A stretch of DNA of 64,000 nucleotides from assembly GCA_033439685.1 (NCBI GenBank), contig JAUEDM010000006.1:3782001-3846000 (forward strand). Direction: 5' to 3'. This DNA comes from Apodospora peruviana (Eukaryota; Ascomycota; Sordariomycetes; Sordariales; Lasiosphaeriaceae). Shown here in pieces: positions 33,064-44,022 of this stretch (within the stretch, counting starts at the first letter, position 1; each line of letters begins with the position of its first letter). A model generated the notes under the pieces. That model worked only from the letters and a program-made list of their open reading frames with translations, was not told where the DNA came from and made no database searches. The position numbers and the translations under genes are program-made.

Positions 33064-33732
33064 ATACTGAGATGATTGGATGATTAAGGGTTTATGCGAG
33101 GTTTCGCGTGACTACCCTACCTTATGGAACACAAGGTCCGTACATATTAGTACACATAGAAAATGCTGCGACCGCTCCCGAGCCACCGATACATGTACAT
33201 ATCGGAGAGAACTCTGGCAAGAGATAGCGAAACCGCACCAATCGCGGGATGGCTTCCCGAGCTCGGCACACGGCGTAAAGTAAAATCCTGAGGATCCTAC
33301 CCACATCTACAATATCTTTGTCACCAATCAGACAGGGGTCAAAAGAGGGGTGTCGGGAATGAAAAGGGAGGGAGGGGTTGGTCTAGTCGATCCTTATGTT
33401 GCTGACCGTCTGCCATAGTAGCCGGTTGTATACGAAACATTCTCTGTACTGTGCTGCATTAAACCAGGCACTCGACAAATTCCCTGCATCTTGATGTCAG
33501 CAGAGGGGTTGTAGTTTCTCGCAAGTTAGGCTGATAGGCTCCATTCCGATATTGTCCAGCTCATGGTACCGTGAGATATTGGAGTCTAGTAGTGTGTTTG
33601 TTAATAGAAACAGCCAGCGATATGGAGTCTCGTATACAATTGTTGAGTTTCCGAGACTGATGTTATTGCTGTCTGTCGACTGTTGTCCCTCGCTCCTTGT
33701 CGTCCAGTCTCGCATCCATCAAACAGCGCACC
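33064..33732. other. Intergenic, promoter of acyltransferase 1
   Basis: Spacer between two same-strand cluster genes. No feature recognised beyond the expected promoter. Confidence 0.5.
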
Positions 33733-34979
33733 ATGACGTCTTGGTTCCCTCCCCTTTCCCTCGCCCTCACCTCCCAATCCCTAACTGCCCTGGCCTTCGC
33801 CTACACCAAAACAGACAGCATCTTACGCCTTCCCGTCAGTGTCTGTGTAGCTGCCCTCACGTGGCAGTTTCACCACACTCTCCCAGATGTCTTGGCGAAC
33901 CGGCTGCTCATGACACTGCTCACCACGCCCATGTGGATCCAGTGCATCAAGACATTTGACGATCTCTGTATCACGAGAATCTCATTCGAGAAAGAGAAAA
34001 AACGGAGTCCCAACCAAGGTCTTCAAACAAATTCACGCATTTCATGGGCTCTGGCCATGCTCTGGAACGCCCGGGGCATCGGAACACCGTGGCAGATCGA
34101 CAGACTCCCGCCTTGGTCGTACCATCAACCTTCTGGTTGGATACCGTCACGCCGTCGTGAGCTTCTCCGCCATGCCAGGAACTTTGTCATCTGTTATTTC
34201 GTGTTGGACGTGTTTGCGAGCCAGCCACCTCCCGATCTGGAGGGCATGATGGCCGTTGACAACCAGGCTCTTTTCAGCAGACTTTGCATTATGTCAGCGG
34301 AAGAGGTCATCTTTCGGTTTGCTGCCGTGTTTGGCTTCTGGCTCAATACCTTTTGCAGCATCACGATTCTGAATAGCATCTTTTCGCTGGCATATCTCAC
34401 GGTTTTCCTTCGTCCGGTCGAGATGGTTCCGCCCATTTTTGGGAAGTTATCGGATGCGTATACGCTTAGGCAGTTCTGGGGGTAAGCAAGCAACATAAGC
34501 ACATCCATCACTCACATCACTGACTGACCGGCTACTTTAGATCAACATGGCATCAAACCCTCCGCCGGCCACTCACCTCCATCTCCAACTTCATTGCCCA
34601 TAGCGTCCTTCACATATCACGCAAGTCCCTGGAGACTCGGTATATCAAGTTGTTTATCAGTTTCGGTATCTCTGGGGCGATTCACCACTTGGCTGACCTG
34701 GTCTTGGGCCTCCCTAGCCACGAGTCGCAGGCTTTTGTTTACTTTGTTACCACCGCAGCGGCTATCGCGTTTGAAGACGGTGTGCAGTATATCTCTCCCA
34801 AAGTCATTGGAGTCGAGGCCCATGAAGCATGGCGGAAGTATGTTGGTTATCTCTGGGTCTGCGGATACATGTACTGGATGACGCCGGCGTGGGCATATCC
34901 AGCTGCACGGGTGGTTAGACCTGCTGTTGATGTTTTGATCCCTGCGAGATGGTCTGTTGTTGGAAGCTTTGTAAAATAA
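33733..34979 (+). CDS. Wax-synthase/TRI7-like membrane O-acyltransferase 1
   Basis: Two exons (33733-34481 and 34541-34979) give about 395 residues with several membrane segments. Family features: GIGTPWQIDRLPPW in the first third, FGKLSDAYTLRQFWGSTWHQ spanning the intron, and FISFGISGAIHHLADLVLG with the conserved His of the active centre. A final ISPKVIGVEAHEAWRKYVGY and aromatic C-terminal helix (GYMYWMTPAWAYP) follow. These belong to the MBOAT-like wax synthase domain family, which includes TRI7 and acetyltransferases of meroterpenoid clusters such as pyripyropene. The expected reaction is acetyl- or acyl-CoA transfer to a hydroxyl at the ER membrane. The ATG at 33733 gives a hydrophobic N-terminus. 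A related gene lies at 39583. Confidence 0.85.
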
Positions 34980-35058
34980 TTGGGGATGTAATTAGAATGT
35001 GATTCCAAATAAAACAAAAAATTCAAGGGATGAAAAAATATAACCAATTGTATGTTTC

Positions 35059-35129
35059 TGCGTCAGCCGCGAATCGAACGCGGGGCCCATCGATGGCAAC
35101 GATGGATTTTACCACTAAACCACTGACGC
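35059..35129 (-). tRNA. tRNA-Gly (GCC)
   Basis: 71 nt. The acceptor gcgtcag pairs with ctgacgc, discriminator A. The D-arm is tggtttagtggtaaaatcc. The anticodon loop gttgccatc carries GCC, and the T arm is ccgcg-ttcgatt-cgcgg. All stems pair and there is no intron. It sits inside the metabolite cluster, between acyltransferase 1 and P450 C. Confidence 0.95.
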
Positions 35130-35511
35130 TGGAAGCTTATAAAATTATTGGATTGGTATTCTTCCTGTTATTACCACTTCCAGGCAGCCGGTGAGTGGAT
35201 ACTGGCGAGTCAGCATCAACATCAACCGGACATGCACGGTGGAGGAGGAGCTGCAACCGACAATCTTCCCAGTAACAAACACTACCTGGGACGAGACCGT
35301 GATACTGCAGGTACTAACTAAGGTTACTTAGGTAGCATTGCACACAGCTGTCTAGATCTTGTATTTCCTCAAAGTGAGACGTAGGACTCAGATCCGGCAG
35401 CTACCCGACTTCATACACGCCATTCTGAACAAGAGTCTCAGACAAGGATATAATAAATTGGTAACGTTATATGAAAACAAAAGGCCTGAAAGGATCATGA
35501 AATAAAAATAT
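35130..35511. other. Intergenic between tRNA-Gly and P450 C
   Basis: Upstream of the tRNA and downstream of P450 C. Nothing else recognised. Confidence 0.5.
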
Positions 35512-37267
35512 CTAAACCATCCTCCTCAACCTAACAAGCAAATCCCTATCCACCCTCGCCACGCCCCGTGCTTCGATCCCGACCTCAGGCCCACGGTTTG
35601 AGGGTTTCCCGTGACGGTCAACAAAATGCAGCACCTCGATATCGAAACTGGCAAAGAAGAGCGCCACGGCAGACAAGATCTCCTGTTTTGCGTAGTTCCG
35701 ACCCGGACACATGGCCGACCCGCCACCATAGGGGAAATACTTTCCCGCATTCAACGTGCTGTTTGATGCAGTCTGTTTGCTAGAACTGGTGGATGGTTGC
35801 ATAAACCGTTCTGGCCAGAGTTCTTCAGGGGGATGCTGGGGGGTGGCCCAGACGTTTGGGTCCTTATGAGCAAGATATGACGGCGCGAGGATGAGATTGT
35901 CCGCTTTGAGGGTGTACCCGTCCACATCGATCGAGTTGCGCAGCTTGCGGACAACGAAGACGGAGGATCGCAGACGCAGGCACTCTAGATAAACAGAGTT
36001 GAGGAGGGGGAGCTTCTTGAGGGCAGGGATGTCGACTGTTGTCACACCCATAGACACGTCTTTCGTTATGACCCTGGCGATCTCAGCCACTATCCTCTGA
36101 TAAACCTCCGGCCGGCGAAGGATCTCAATGATTATCCACGAGGTCATGGGGATGGCGTTCGAGTTGATCGACCAGATCAGGCCCATCTGGAAGGACGCGC
36201 GGCCCTGGAGGCTGATCCCGTACCTGTCCATGGCGGCCTCCCGTTCCCTTACCAGCTTGGAACCAAAGTTGGGCTCCCAGCTGGGATCCTCTCGTTCTGT
36301 GGCAGACCAATCGATGTTCCGCCATCCTCGTTCGAGATACCTTCGGGTAGTTTCAAGGCAGCTATCTCGCGCATCACACCCCTTTCGACACAGGAACTTG
36401 GGCAGCCCGTACAACATCGACATGAAGTCGTGGTCATAGTCCCAGAAGTTCTTGGTAAAGTCGGGGTCGATATCAAACACACCCGGCCCGGCAAGCGCGA
36501 TAGTCGACGCGCGAAACATTTTATCTTTCATGAACTCGTCGACGCCACATTGCATCCATTCGTTGTCAGGCACAGAGTCGATCTCCTTGACCAGACTCCC
36601 CACAAATAGGTCGGTTAGGAAAGAGACGGCTTTGCCGCCAATGAGGTGGTTCTCGTAGATCTCGTGGAACTTGCGCCATATCCTCGAGGGGTCTTCGCTG
36701 GGCACGTCGGTCAGCGGCACCCGCGAGGAACCCGACAGGTCCTTGGCCACGAGGGCGACGTCCTCCGCCGGTAACCGTTTGACTTTGTGTGCCACGCGGA
36801 GGGCGAATTCCTCGAACGTGAGGTCGCGTGAGCAGCGGAAGACGTGCTGGATGTTTCTGCTGCCGTGGATCAGGTAGGCGTGTAAGTTGCCCAGACGGAG
36901 GCGGACTGGTTCGCCGTCTTTAATGCGGTTTCTTTATGATCATGATCATCAGCAAGGTTCTTTTGGGAATGATTGGTAATGAGAGAACATACGCGATGGA
37001 ATCGAAGAACCTATGCGGATTCGTGACCAGCTGGAATGCCGACCCGATGCCGGGGAGTTGGTACGGCAGGCTTGACGGCTCCTTGCCCTTGTACCGCCGG
37101 TTGCGAAAGGACTGTAACAGGTAGCGGCATGTGGTGAAGCAGTGCGTTGAGAGTAACAGAATCAAGACGCCGAGGACTATCTCCAGGCCCACCCTGCCGA
37201 GACGGGTGCTTTCGTCGGTGTTGTCCATGTCGACAGCGACCAGGTCTTTGAGGAGCCGCGAACGCAT
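35512..37267 (-). CDS. Cytochrome P450 (cluster P450 C, CYP7/8-like)
   Basis: Two exons (37267-36993 and 36931-35512) give about 564 residues. The membrane anchor is IVLGVLILLLSTHCF, then SLPYQLPGIGSAFQLVTNPH. The intron falls in the segment SIANRIKDGEPVRLRLGNLH. The I-helix region GLIWSINSNAIPMTSWIII lacks the acid/alcohol pair, as in prostacyclin-synthase and sterol-7-hydroxylase-like P450s. The K-helix is YLECLRLRSS (ECLR) and the haem loop FPYGGGSAMCPGRNYAKQE. Fungal members of this type often act on triterpenoid, meroterpenoid or sterol scaffolds and may catalyse rearrangements as well as hydroxylation. Substrate unknown. It is divergent from acyltransferase 2 across a 2.3-kb spacer. Confidence 0.88.
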
Positions 37268-39582
37268 TTGTAGTAGTCTCTAATTAAACAAGGTAGGTAT
37301 AATAATAGAATTATAGAAGACGGTTGAACAAGAATCTGGGGATGTGGCGTGCTTGGACAAGACGACCCGGGAGGAGGGATAGGGGCCGCTGGGGGGCATT
37401 AGATCTAGAAGGATCTCGGGTGCTTGTGTCAGTTGGCTGAATTTCATCAGACTCAGCCTTGCACGTGCTTCAGGGTCGAAATCGAATGGGATATGAGAGC
37501 CATGTCTCTAGCCAGACTTGTTAGGTAGGTATGAATGTCGATTATACAACTGCTTGCTGATTTGGGTGCGCACCAATGAGCCTGCCTCGATTCTTGCGAG
37601 CATCCAGTCCGCGAATAGAACACACCAGAAAGACACGAAGACAGTAGTAAGCCCTATCGGGCCCCCTCTACCACAGGCACTGGTCAGATCGGGCCAAGTG
37701 GCTTGTTTGGGACTATGGTTCCTGACCACAACCGTTTAAAACCAACGATAGAATCCAATGGAGGCTCCATTGGGTACTTTCACGTGTAGTAAGCCCCAGC
37801 GACGCGAGACTGAATTCACAACATTCCACTCCCTTCCATCGTTCTGTGGAGTGAACGAAGCCTTTGGAACCGGCTCTTCGGGTGACTGGAGTGACTTGGA
37901 AGAGGCAGTGACCGTTTGGACAGTCTGCTGTCCTTGGACTCGGTACATGTATCCATAGCTCAGGCACCAGCCAGTCAGCCTGGTTCTTTTCATCATAACA
38001 TCAGGGGCGTGCAATTGCAAGGCCAGGTCCCCGAAGCCAGACCAAAGGATTCGAGTCAAAGTAAGCTGAAGTCCAGACAAAACCACAAATGTAACCCCCA
38101 GCTCGGCAACTCCAGACAGCCAACTGATATCGCCTGGCAGTCTGATAGGATCAAAACCTACACCTTCCAGAACCGAACACAAAACTCCACAGTACACCCC
38201 GTCAGCAGAGCAATGTTCAATACCTGGGTAAGCCTCACTGCACCTTCGGAACGATGACCCAGTGGCTTGGACTGATCGAAACCTAACATGACATGCAAAT
38301 ATAACGACTCAATCCTTGGGATCGCACCGCCCTGCTGGTTGATTTCCTTGCGTATATTAAACGCGCCACGGAAGCCTGCATAAGTACGAACATGTACGTA
38401 CATGCGAGCGTTTTTGTAATCGATATTGCAACCGGATGACTGGAATCATTGCCAACTACGTGTAACCAACCGGCCGTGTCTGGGCCTTGCACCCTAGCCA
38501 GTGAGATGCCTTCCTCCCATGCGGTTCGTACCGTACGTACTCCTGGTCTTTTTATCCGAAGTAAGCTATGTGGAGCGCTGCATTATAGCAGTGTATCGAG
38601 TCAGTGGTGTTGATCGGTTCAGGTACCTGGTTCAGCGGTTGAGCCGCCAAGCGAGGCAGAGTCCACGATCTTTGGGTGATGCTGCTGTACACAGTGTTCG
38701 TACACGGTGAGTACGTCGTTAAAGGTAGTATTCAGTTCCTGCCCAATAGAAAAAGCAACAGTCGAACACAACACACAAAGCCAGGCCAACCAGAGAAAAA
38801 GCACTCCAGCGGCACGGTACCTGCTCGTCAGACTGGAACTTAGGGTTGGTAGGTTGCAGCGTTCCCGTCCCTGCCGCAAGGCCGCGTGGTTGCCTACATC
38901 GGCTGTTGCCCGAGGGATTGTGTCAACGAAAACTCATTGCAAGACCCCCTATTAAGTCCGTCTCTCCCCGGGACGAATAGTGCCTATCTTGGCTATGTGA
39001 CTATCATGGAATGGTTCAATGCTCCGTACTGCAAGATCACTGCAGATATCTTGTAGATCGGTGGGTATTCTGTAGATAATACGGGATATGATGACAAACT
39101 TGCTCGCAAAGTCATCCGATTCACTCGATAAGAAGTTCCGATGCCATTCACGAGAAGTCACTTGTTGATGCTTAGGTCGTGGTAGATCCAGTGATACCAG
39201 GGCCGCAGAGGGTGGAGAGCTGACTGTTGTTCGCTTCCGCTTTTCCCGTATTTTCCTTCTCGATATCTGCACACCGTCAGACATGCAGAGTCATTAAATA
39301 ATGGCGGTAGAAACGGTCCGTCGGTCATCTCGATGTGGCAATGCATTCTCCAACTATCCTGTGTAACATCGAAAGGATTTTGTCGGTGAGTCGTTGCTCA
39401 ACCATCTCGTGATATTCGGCTGTGTCGCCGGCAGTTCGTCTCTGCGTATCGATTCTGTATGAATGAACGGACGGAAGTGAACGAGAGACCTGCCAAGTCT
39501 GGTATTGCTCAAAGACAAGATAGATGGTCAGCCAGTTCCCTGTGTGAGTCCCGGTGGGTTTGAGCCATATGCTCCTGACACA
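37268..39582. other. Divergent intergenic region, 2.3 kb
   Basis: Largest gap in the cluster, between P450 C and acyltransferase 2, and expected to hold both promoters. I searched all frames for a regulator (Zn2Cys6 or bZIP) or a cyclase and saw no motif. Confidence 0.55.
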
Positions 39583-39586
39583 ATGA
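39569..39586 (+). promoter_or_regulatory. Five-codon uORF overlapping the acyltransferase 2 start
   Basis: An upstream ATG at 39569 opens a five-codon frame. Its TGA stop (39584-39586) overlaps the main ATG (39583-39585) as ATGA. If it is within the mRNA leader, main-frame translation would need leaky scanning or reinitiation. Confidence 0.5.
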
Positions 39587-40898
39587 CCTGCCATCCGCTC
39601 TACCTCCATCCGCTGGTCACCTCGACCTTTCAGCAACTCCTGTTCACGTTTATTGCCGGCTTCACTTCTCCCAACTCCATACTCCGGCCCCTGGGCTTCG
39701 TTATCTTTCTTCTCTGCAATTATGTCGCGCTGTCGTCGTTCACCGACTACGTCGAGCCGCCGGGGTGGGTTGCGCGCACCGTCGCCTCCGCCTTTCCCCA
39801 GATCACTTTGACATACTTTGAGCGCATGATTGTTCGCAAGATTGCCTATGACTCTAGCATCGTCAACACCAACTCAAGGAAGAGTGATGATGCCGCACCA
39901 AATGGTAACGGCCACGTCGCTGCCAGTGACAACAAGCCTCCCAGCTTCAGCCAACGGTACAAGTTTGGCAATCTCGTCGCCACATCAATGCGTGGCCTCG
40001 GTACGCCTTGGGAAGTCAGACACCTGCACCCGTTCAGATCCTCAGACAAAAGTTATGTGCCGCCACCCGGCATCTTCATTCTTCGCCATGTCCTTGCCGC
40101 GGTGGCCTGCTACTTCACCCATAGGCTGTGCATCACCACGCAGCTGGCGCTCGACCAGAACTTCATGAGTCCCGGTCATGTGCTCTTCTTCCGGCGGGTC
40201 GGCGACGTCTCCCTGGACGAGCTGAAGGTGCGGTACATCGCCACCGTGACCACTGTCACGTCCATCTATTGCTTCATCCAAGGCGGGTATTCCCTCGCTT
40301 CGGCAGCGTCGGTGATGCTTGATTCTTCAGCGGTAAAAGGCTGGCGCCCAGTCTTTGGCGAGCTGTCCGAGTCATATTGCCTGCGACAGTTTTGGGCGTA
40401 AGTCAACCATCCCTCCAAACCACCTACCTCCCTCGACAAGCTAACATGACAATCAGAGTCTTCTGGCACCAAGGCCTGCAGAACAACCTGCGCGGAACCG
40501 CTGGCTGGATAACAGTAAACGTTTTTCGTATGAGATCGCACTCGCTTCTGTCGCGCTACCTCAAGATCTTGTTGGCGTTCTTCCTGTCGGGACTGGTCCA
40601 CGTGCCATCCGACATGGGCAGCGCGGTTCCTGCCGCACAGTCGGGTGCCATCCAATTTTTCTGCATGCAGCCGATTGGCCTTATGATTGAGGACGTGTTT
40701 AGGCCTCTCTTTAGTCCATTGTGGAAGTATCAAGTTTGGAGGATCGTTGCCCGCCCGCTGGGGTACTTCTGGGTGATTACTTTTCTGGCCTGGTCGGGGC
40801 CGGTGAGGTGGTTTCCGGTTATTAGGATGCAGAATTTCGAGACCGAGACGTTTGGTCTTGGTGCATTTAAGCCGTTGGCGAAGGTTATGAGTTGTTAA
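39583..40898 (+). CDS. Wax-synthase/TRI7-like membrane O-acyltransferase 2
   Basis: Two exons (39583-40397 and 40457-40898) give about 418 residues. N-terminal membrane segments (PLVTSTFQQLLFTFIAGF, LGFVIFLLCNYVALSSF) lead to GLGTPWEVRHLHPF, the counterpart of GIGTPWQIDRLPPW in acyltransferase 1. FGELSESYCLRQFWAVFWHQ spans the intron. YLKILLAFFLSGLVHVPSDM carries the conserved catalytic His of the family. A polar insert (KSDDAAPNGNGH) distinguishes it. The expected role is acyl-CoA-dependent O-acylation of a hydroxylated lipophilic compound at the ER. The two acyltransferases are clearly diverged, so they probably act at different positions or with different donors (inference). Confidence 0.85.
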
Positions 40899-41052
40899 AC
40901 AGTAGATTTGGATGTAAAGCTGTAGAGAGGGGAGAAGTGCATCCCCGAATGTGGGAAATTGACAATAAAATGGTGTTCAGCAATGCGTAGTCTGAGAGGC
41001 CAGGACTTTCGTGAAAATGAGGTCAAAGGGCGTGAATAGCATCCCCGGCAAG

Positions 41053-41123
<71 letters not shown>

Positions 41124-41365
41124 GGAACAGCACGTAAATCCTTGAAAATCTGGGACTCGAGAAACACCACGCAAAGAAAAGAATGCTGTAAAAGCAAGAT
41201 TTGGTGATGGAACGGGCGGAGGGATTGGAGGTGGCGCATCGGGTGAGCTGCAACTCATATATAGGGGGCTCCCCCGACCGCTTCCCAACGACACCTGCTC
41301 CCAACTGACCTCATTTCCATCCAACATCGCGTCATTTTTCCCGTCCCTCCTCACTTATCGCCGAC
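40899..41365. other. Promoter region of P450 D
   Basis: Contains the 3' end of acyltransferase 2, a long TTG microsatellite (41054-41121) and the leader of P450 D. Confidence 0.6.
41054..41121. repeat. (TTG)n microsatellite, about 22 copies
   Basis: An uninterrupted trinucleotide run about 250 bp upstream of the P450 D start codon. Open frames through it (poly-Asn, poly-Gln, poly-Thr) are artefacts. Confidence 0.95.
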
Positions 41366-43103
41366 ATGCTTTTCATTTTGGTGATATTGCCCCTTTTGGC
41401 ATTGTTCTACACCGGCCTCAGCATCGTACTACTCTTCTTCAACTACAGAAAAGCCCGCAAAATTGGCCTGCCCATCCTAATCACCCCCGTCGACCCGTCC
41501 AACGTCCCCTGGCTGCTCTGCTCAAGCTGGCTCGAGCCTTTTCTCAGAAAGTGGCTTCCCTTTGGTCTCGGCAATTTCGTAGACTACAACAGCCGTGACT
41601 GGAACTACGATAAGATCTACCAACTCCAAGAAAACATCGGCGATACCTTCTGCATCGTCTCGCCGAAACAGGTGCGCGTCTTCACCGGTAACGCGGAAGC
41701 AGCAGACAGCTTGTCCCGCAGAAGGAAGGACTTTGTCAAAGCCGTCGCGCTGTACAAGCCCCTCGAGATTTTTGGGAGGAATGTCGTGACGACAGAAGGC
41801 GACGACTGGGTTCGTCACAGACGCCTCACGACACCGCCGTTCAATGAGCGTAACAGCGCGCTTGTATGGGATGAGAGCAAGCGCCAAGCCGTGGACATGC
41901 TCCACGAGTGGGAGAACAGTCCTAATGGCCAGGTCACGAATCCTCAGCGGGACACGATGATGCTGGCGCTGCACGTCCTAACGGCTGCTGGATTCGGACG
42001 ACCATTCACATTTGGCAAGGGATTGGAGACCCCGTCGGACGGGCACACCCTCACCTATCGCGACGCGCTGAGCTTGATTCTCGGCAACTTGTTTACAGCA
42101 GTATTCGCAGCGACTGTCAATCTCCCGAGCTGGATGTTGCCGCGCCAGTTTGCCGAGATCAGCGACGCGGTGGACAATTTCCGGCGCTACATGATCGAGA
42201 TGGTGGACGAGGAGCGAGCGGCCATTGCGGCGGGCGACTCGGAGCGCGATAACCTCATGAGTATCCTCGTGCGCGCATCCGAGGCGTCAAAGCAGGAAGG
42301 GAAAGGGGCCAGGCATCTTTCTGATGCGGAAATCTACGGGAATCTGTTCAGCTACAATCTTGCCGGCCATGAGACGACATCCAATACGCTGGCTTATGCC
42401 ACTATTCTTTTGGCAGCGCATCCGGACTGGCAGGAGTGGGTGCGTGAAGAGGTTGACAGTGTCACAACTGCAACTGGCGTTTCTGCGAAGGACCTGCAGT
42501 ATGAGACGGCGTATCCGCAGCTCAAGAGATGTCTTTCGCTCATGGCACGTAAACATGAGAGAAGAATATCTGGAACAGTTGACTGACTGATGAACTTGAC
42601 AGCATGAAACACTACGATTATTCGGCGCGGCGCGGGCCGTCCCCAAGACCACCACCGTCTCAGCGCAGACACTCACCATCAACGGACGCGAATATGTCAT
42701 CCCGCCAAATACTTTTATCGGAGTGAACCTCGCAGGCTTGCACACATCCTCAGCATCATGGGGAAAGGACTCGCTGGCGTGGCGTCCGAACAGATGGATC
42801 ACCCGAGACGGGAAAGAAGGCATCGAGAGCTTGGCCCCCATAATGACCGGCGCGTTTCTGCCCTGGGCAGCCGGGCCACGCGTCTGTCCCGGGAAGAAGT
42901 TCTCCCAGGTCGAGTTTGTTGCCGTGCTGGCTTGCATGCTGAGCGAGTACCTCATCGAGCCAATGGCAGATGACATGACGGACAAGGCAGCTGCTGCGGC
43001 TGCGTTGATGGAGGAGCTTAACCAGAGTAGCTTTAATTTTCTGCTGAAGGTCAAGAACCCTGACAGGATCAAGCTGCGTTGCGTTCGGCGAACGAGAGAC
43101 TAG
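41366..43103 (+). CDS. Cytochrome P450 (cluster P450 D)
   Basis: Two exons (41366-42544 and 42603-43103) give about 559 residues. The membrane anchor is MLFILVILPLLALFYTGLSI. Signatures: SRRRKDFVKAVALYKPLEIF, the C-helix region DDWVRHRRLTTPPFNERNSA, I-helix NLAGHETTSNTLAYA, K-helix HETLRLFGAAR across the intron, and haem loop FLPWAAGPRVCPGKKFSQVE. All key residues are present. The only intron that restores the K-helix begins GC rather than GT (ATG|GCACGT) and ends ACAG, with a good branch-point-like gactgac. So a GC-AG intron of 58 bp is proposed. Acts as an ER monooxygenase on an unknown substrate, on the same strand as the neighbouring acyltransferase and P450 E. Confidence 0.88.
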
Positions 43104-44022
43104 ACGAGGTGTCCATTGTTGGCTTGGTACAAATTTACGTTAGGTAGAAGCTCAGATATTGGTACCGTACCGTGCCCTGGGCCGGTCCGTTTACGATGGA
43201 TGTATTTGCATTGGGGCTGCTGGCACGGCCCATACTGCCAACTGGAAATTGCCTTCAGCCTACGGAATACTCGAATTACCTTGGCGGCTGAGTGACTGAA
43301 TAAAGCGAAGTGAAGGATTCAGACTAAAAGAGACGACACCGCTCAGCTCCATAACGCTGCTACCTTGAACGGGACAGCGAGCGACAGACTGTCAGTGGAT
43401 TCGACGTAAGCCCTACCAAGACGAGATGTTGCAGTGCAATTTATCGGTTATCTTTGGTGTTCGGTACCTCTTTTTCATCGTTCCAAGTGCCTTGGCATTT
43501 CTTGTACTCCGTAGCATCGTAAGAAAACGCCTCGTCAGGAACTAACAAGAGTGGGTGTGCTCGCTGTGTCCGTCCATAACGTACAGTGTGGGCCGGATAC
43601 TTCGGGTCCCATGGAAGGACTCTGCATTAGGAAAGGAAGCGATCAAATAGAATGGTACTCTGTGGAATCGTGGGTGCATACGTGATGTACACAGTATGAG
43701 GCTGATGCTTACCTGCTTCACCCCTTGGCGTGTAAACAAATGGTCTCACTAGGTTCACACCCAGCCGTCCGATAGATCATCGACACCTTGGCAGACAAGG
43801 ACAGGGGGGCACGAGAATCTTGTACGCCTTCTCATTGACTCCTTGTCCCAAGGGACCGCTGTATCGAGCGCGCCTTGAAAGTGCCTGGACGGTGTCTGCA
43901 TTCGCTAACGGCAACTATCTGTGCTTTTGACCTGTTGCCTTTGTTGGTTACCGGCCGACGACTTGTCACTATTCACAGTCCTTCTTTCGGCGCCTAACCA
44001 AAACTCCCGGGTGGTAGCAGCC
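43104..44022. other. Intergenic between P450 D and P450 E
   Basis: Promoter of P450 E plus the P450 D 3' region. No other feature recognised. Confidence 0.5.

Noticed and set aside
37268..39582. Possible hidden transcription factor or cyclase gene in the 2.3-kb gap
   Set aside because: No Zn2Cys6, bZIP, DDxxD, NSE or UbiA-type motif found in any frame.
40895..41354. Frames with poly-Asn, poly-Gln or poly-Thr runs
   Set aside because: They are translations of the TTG microsatellite in three frames.
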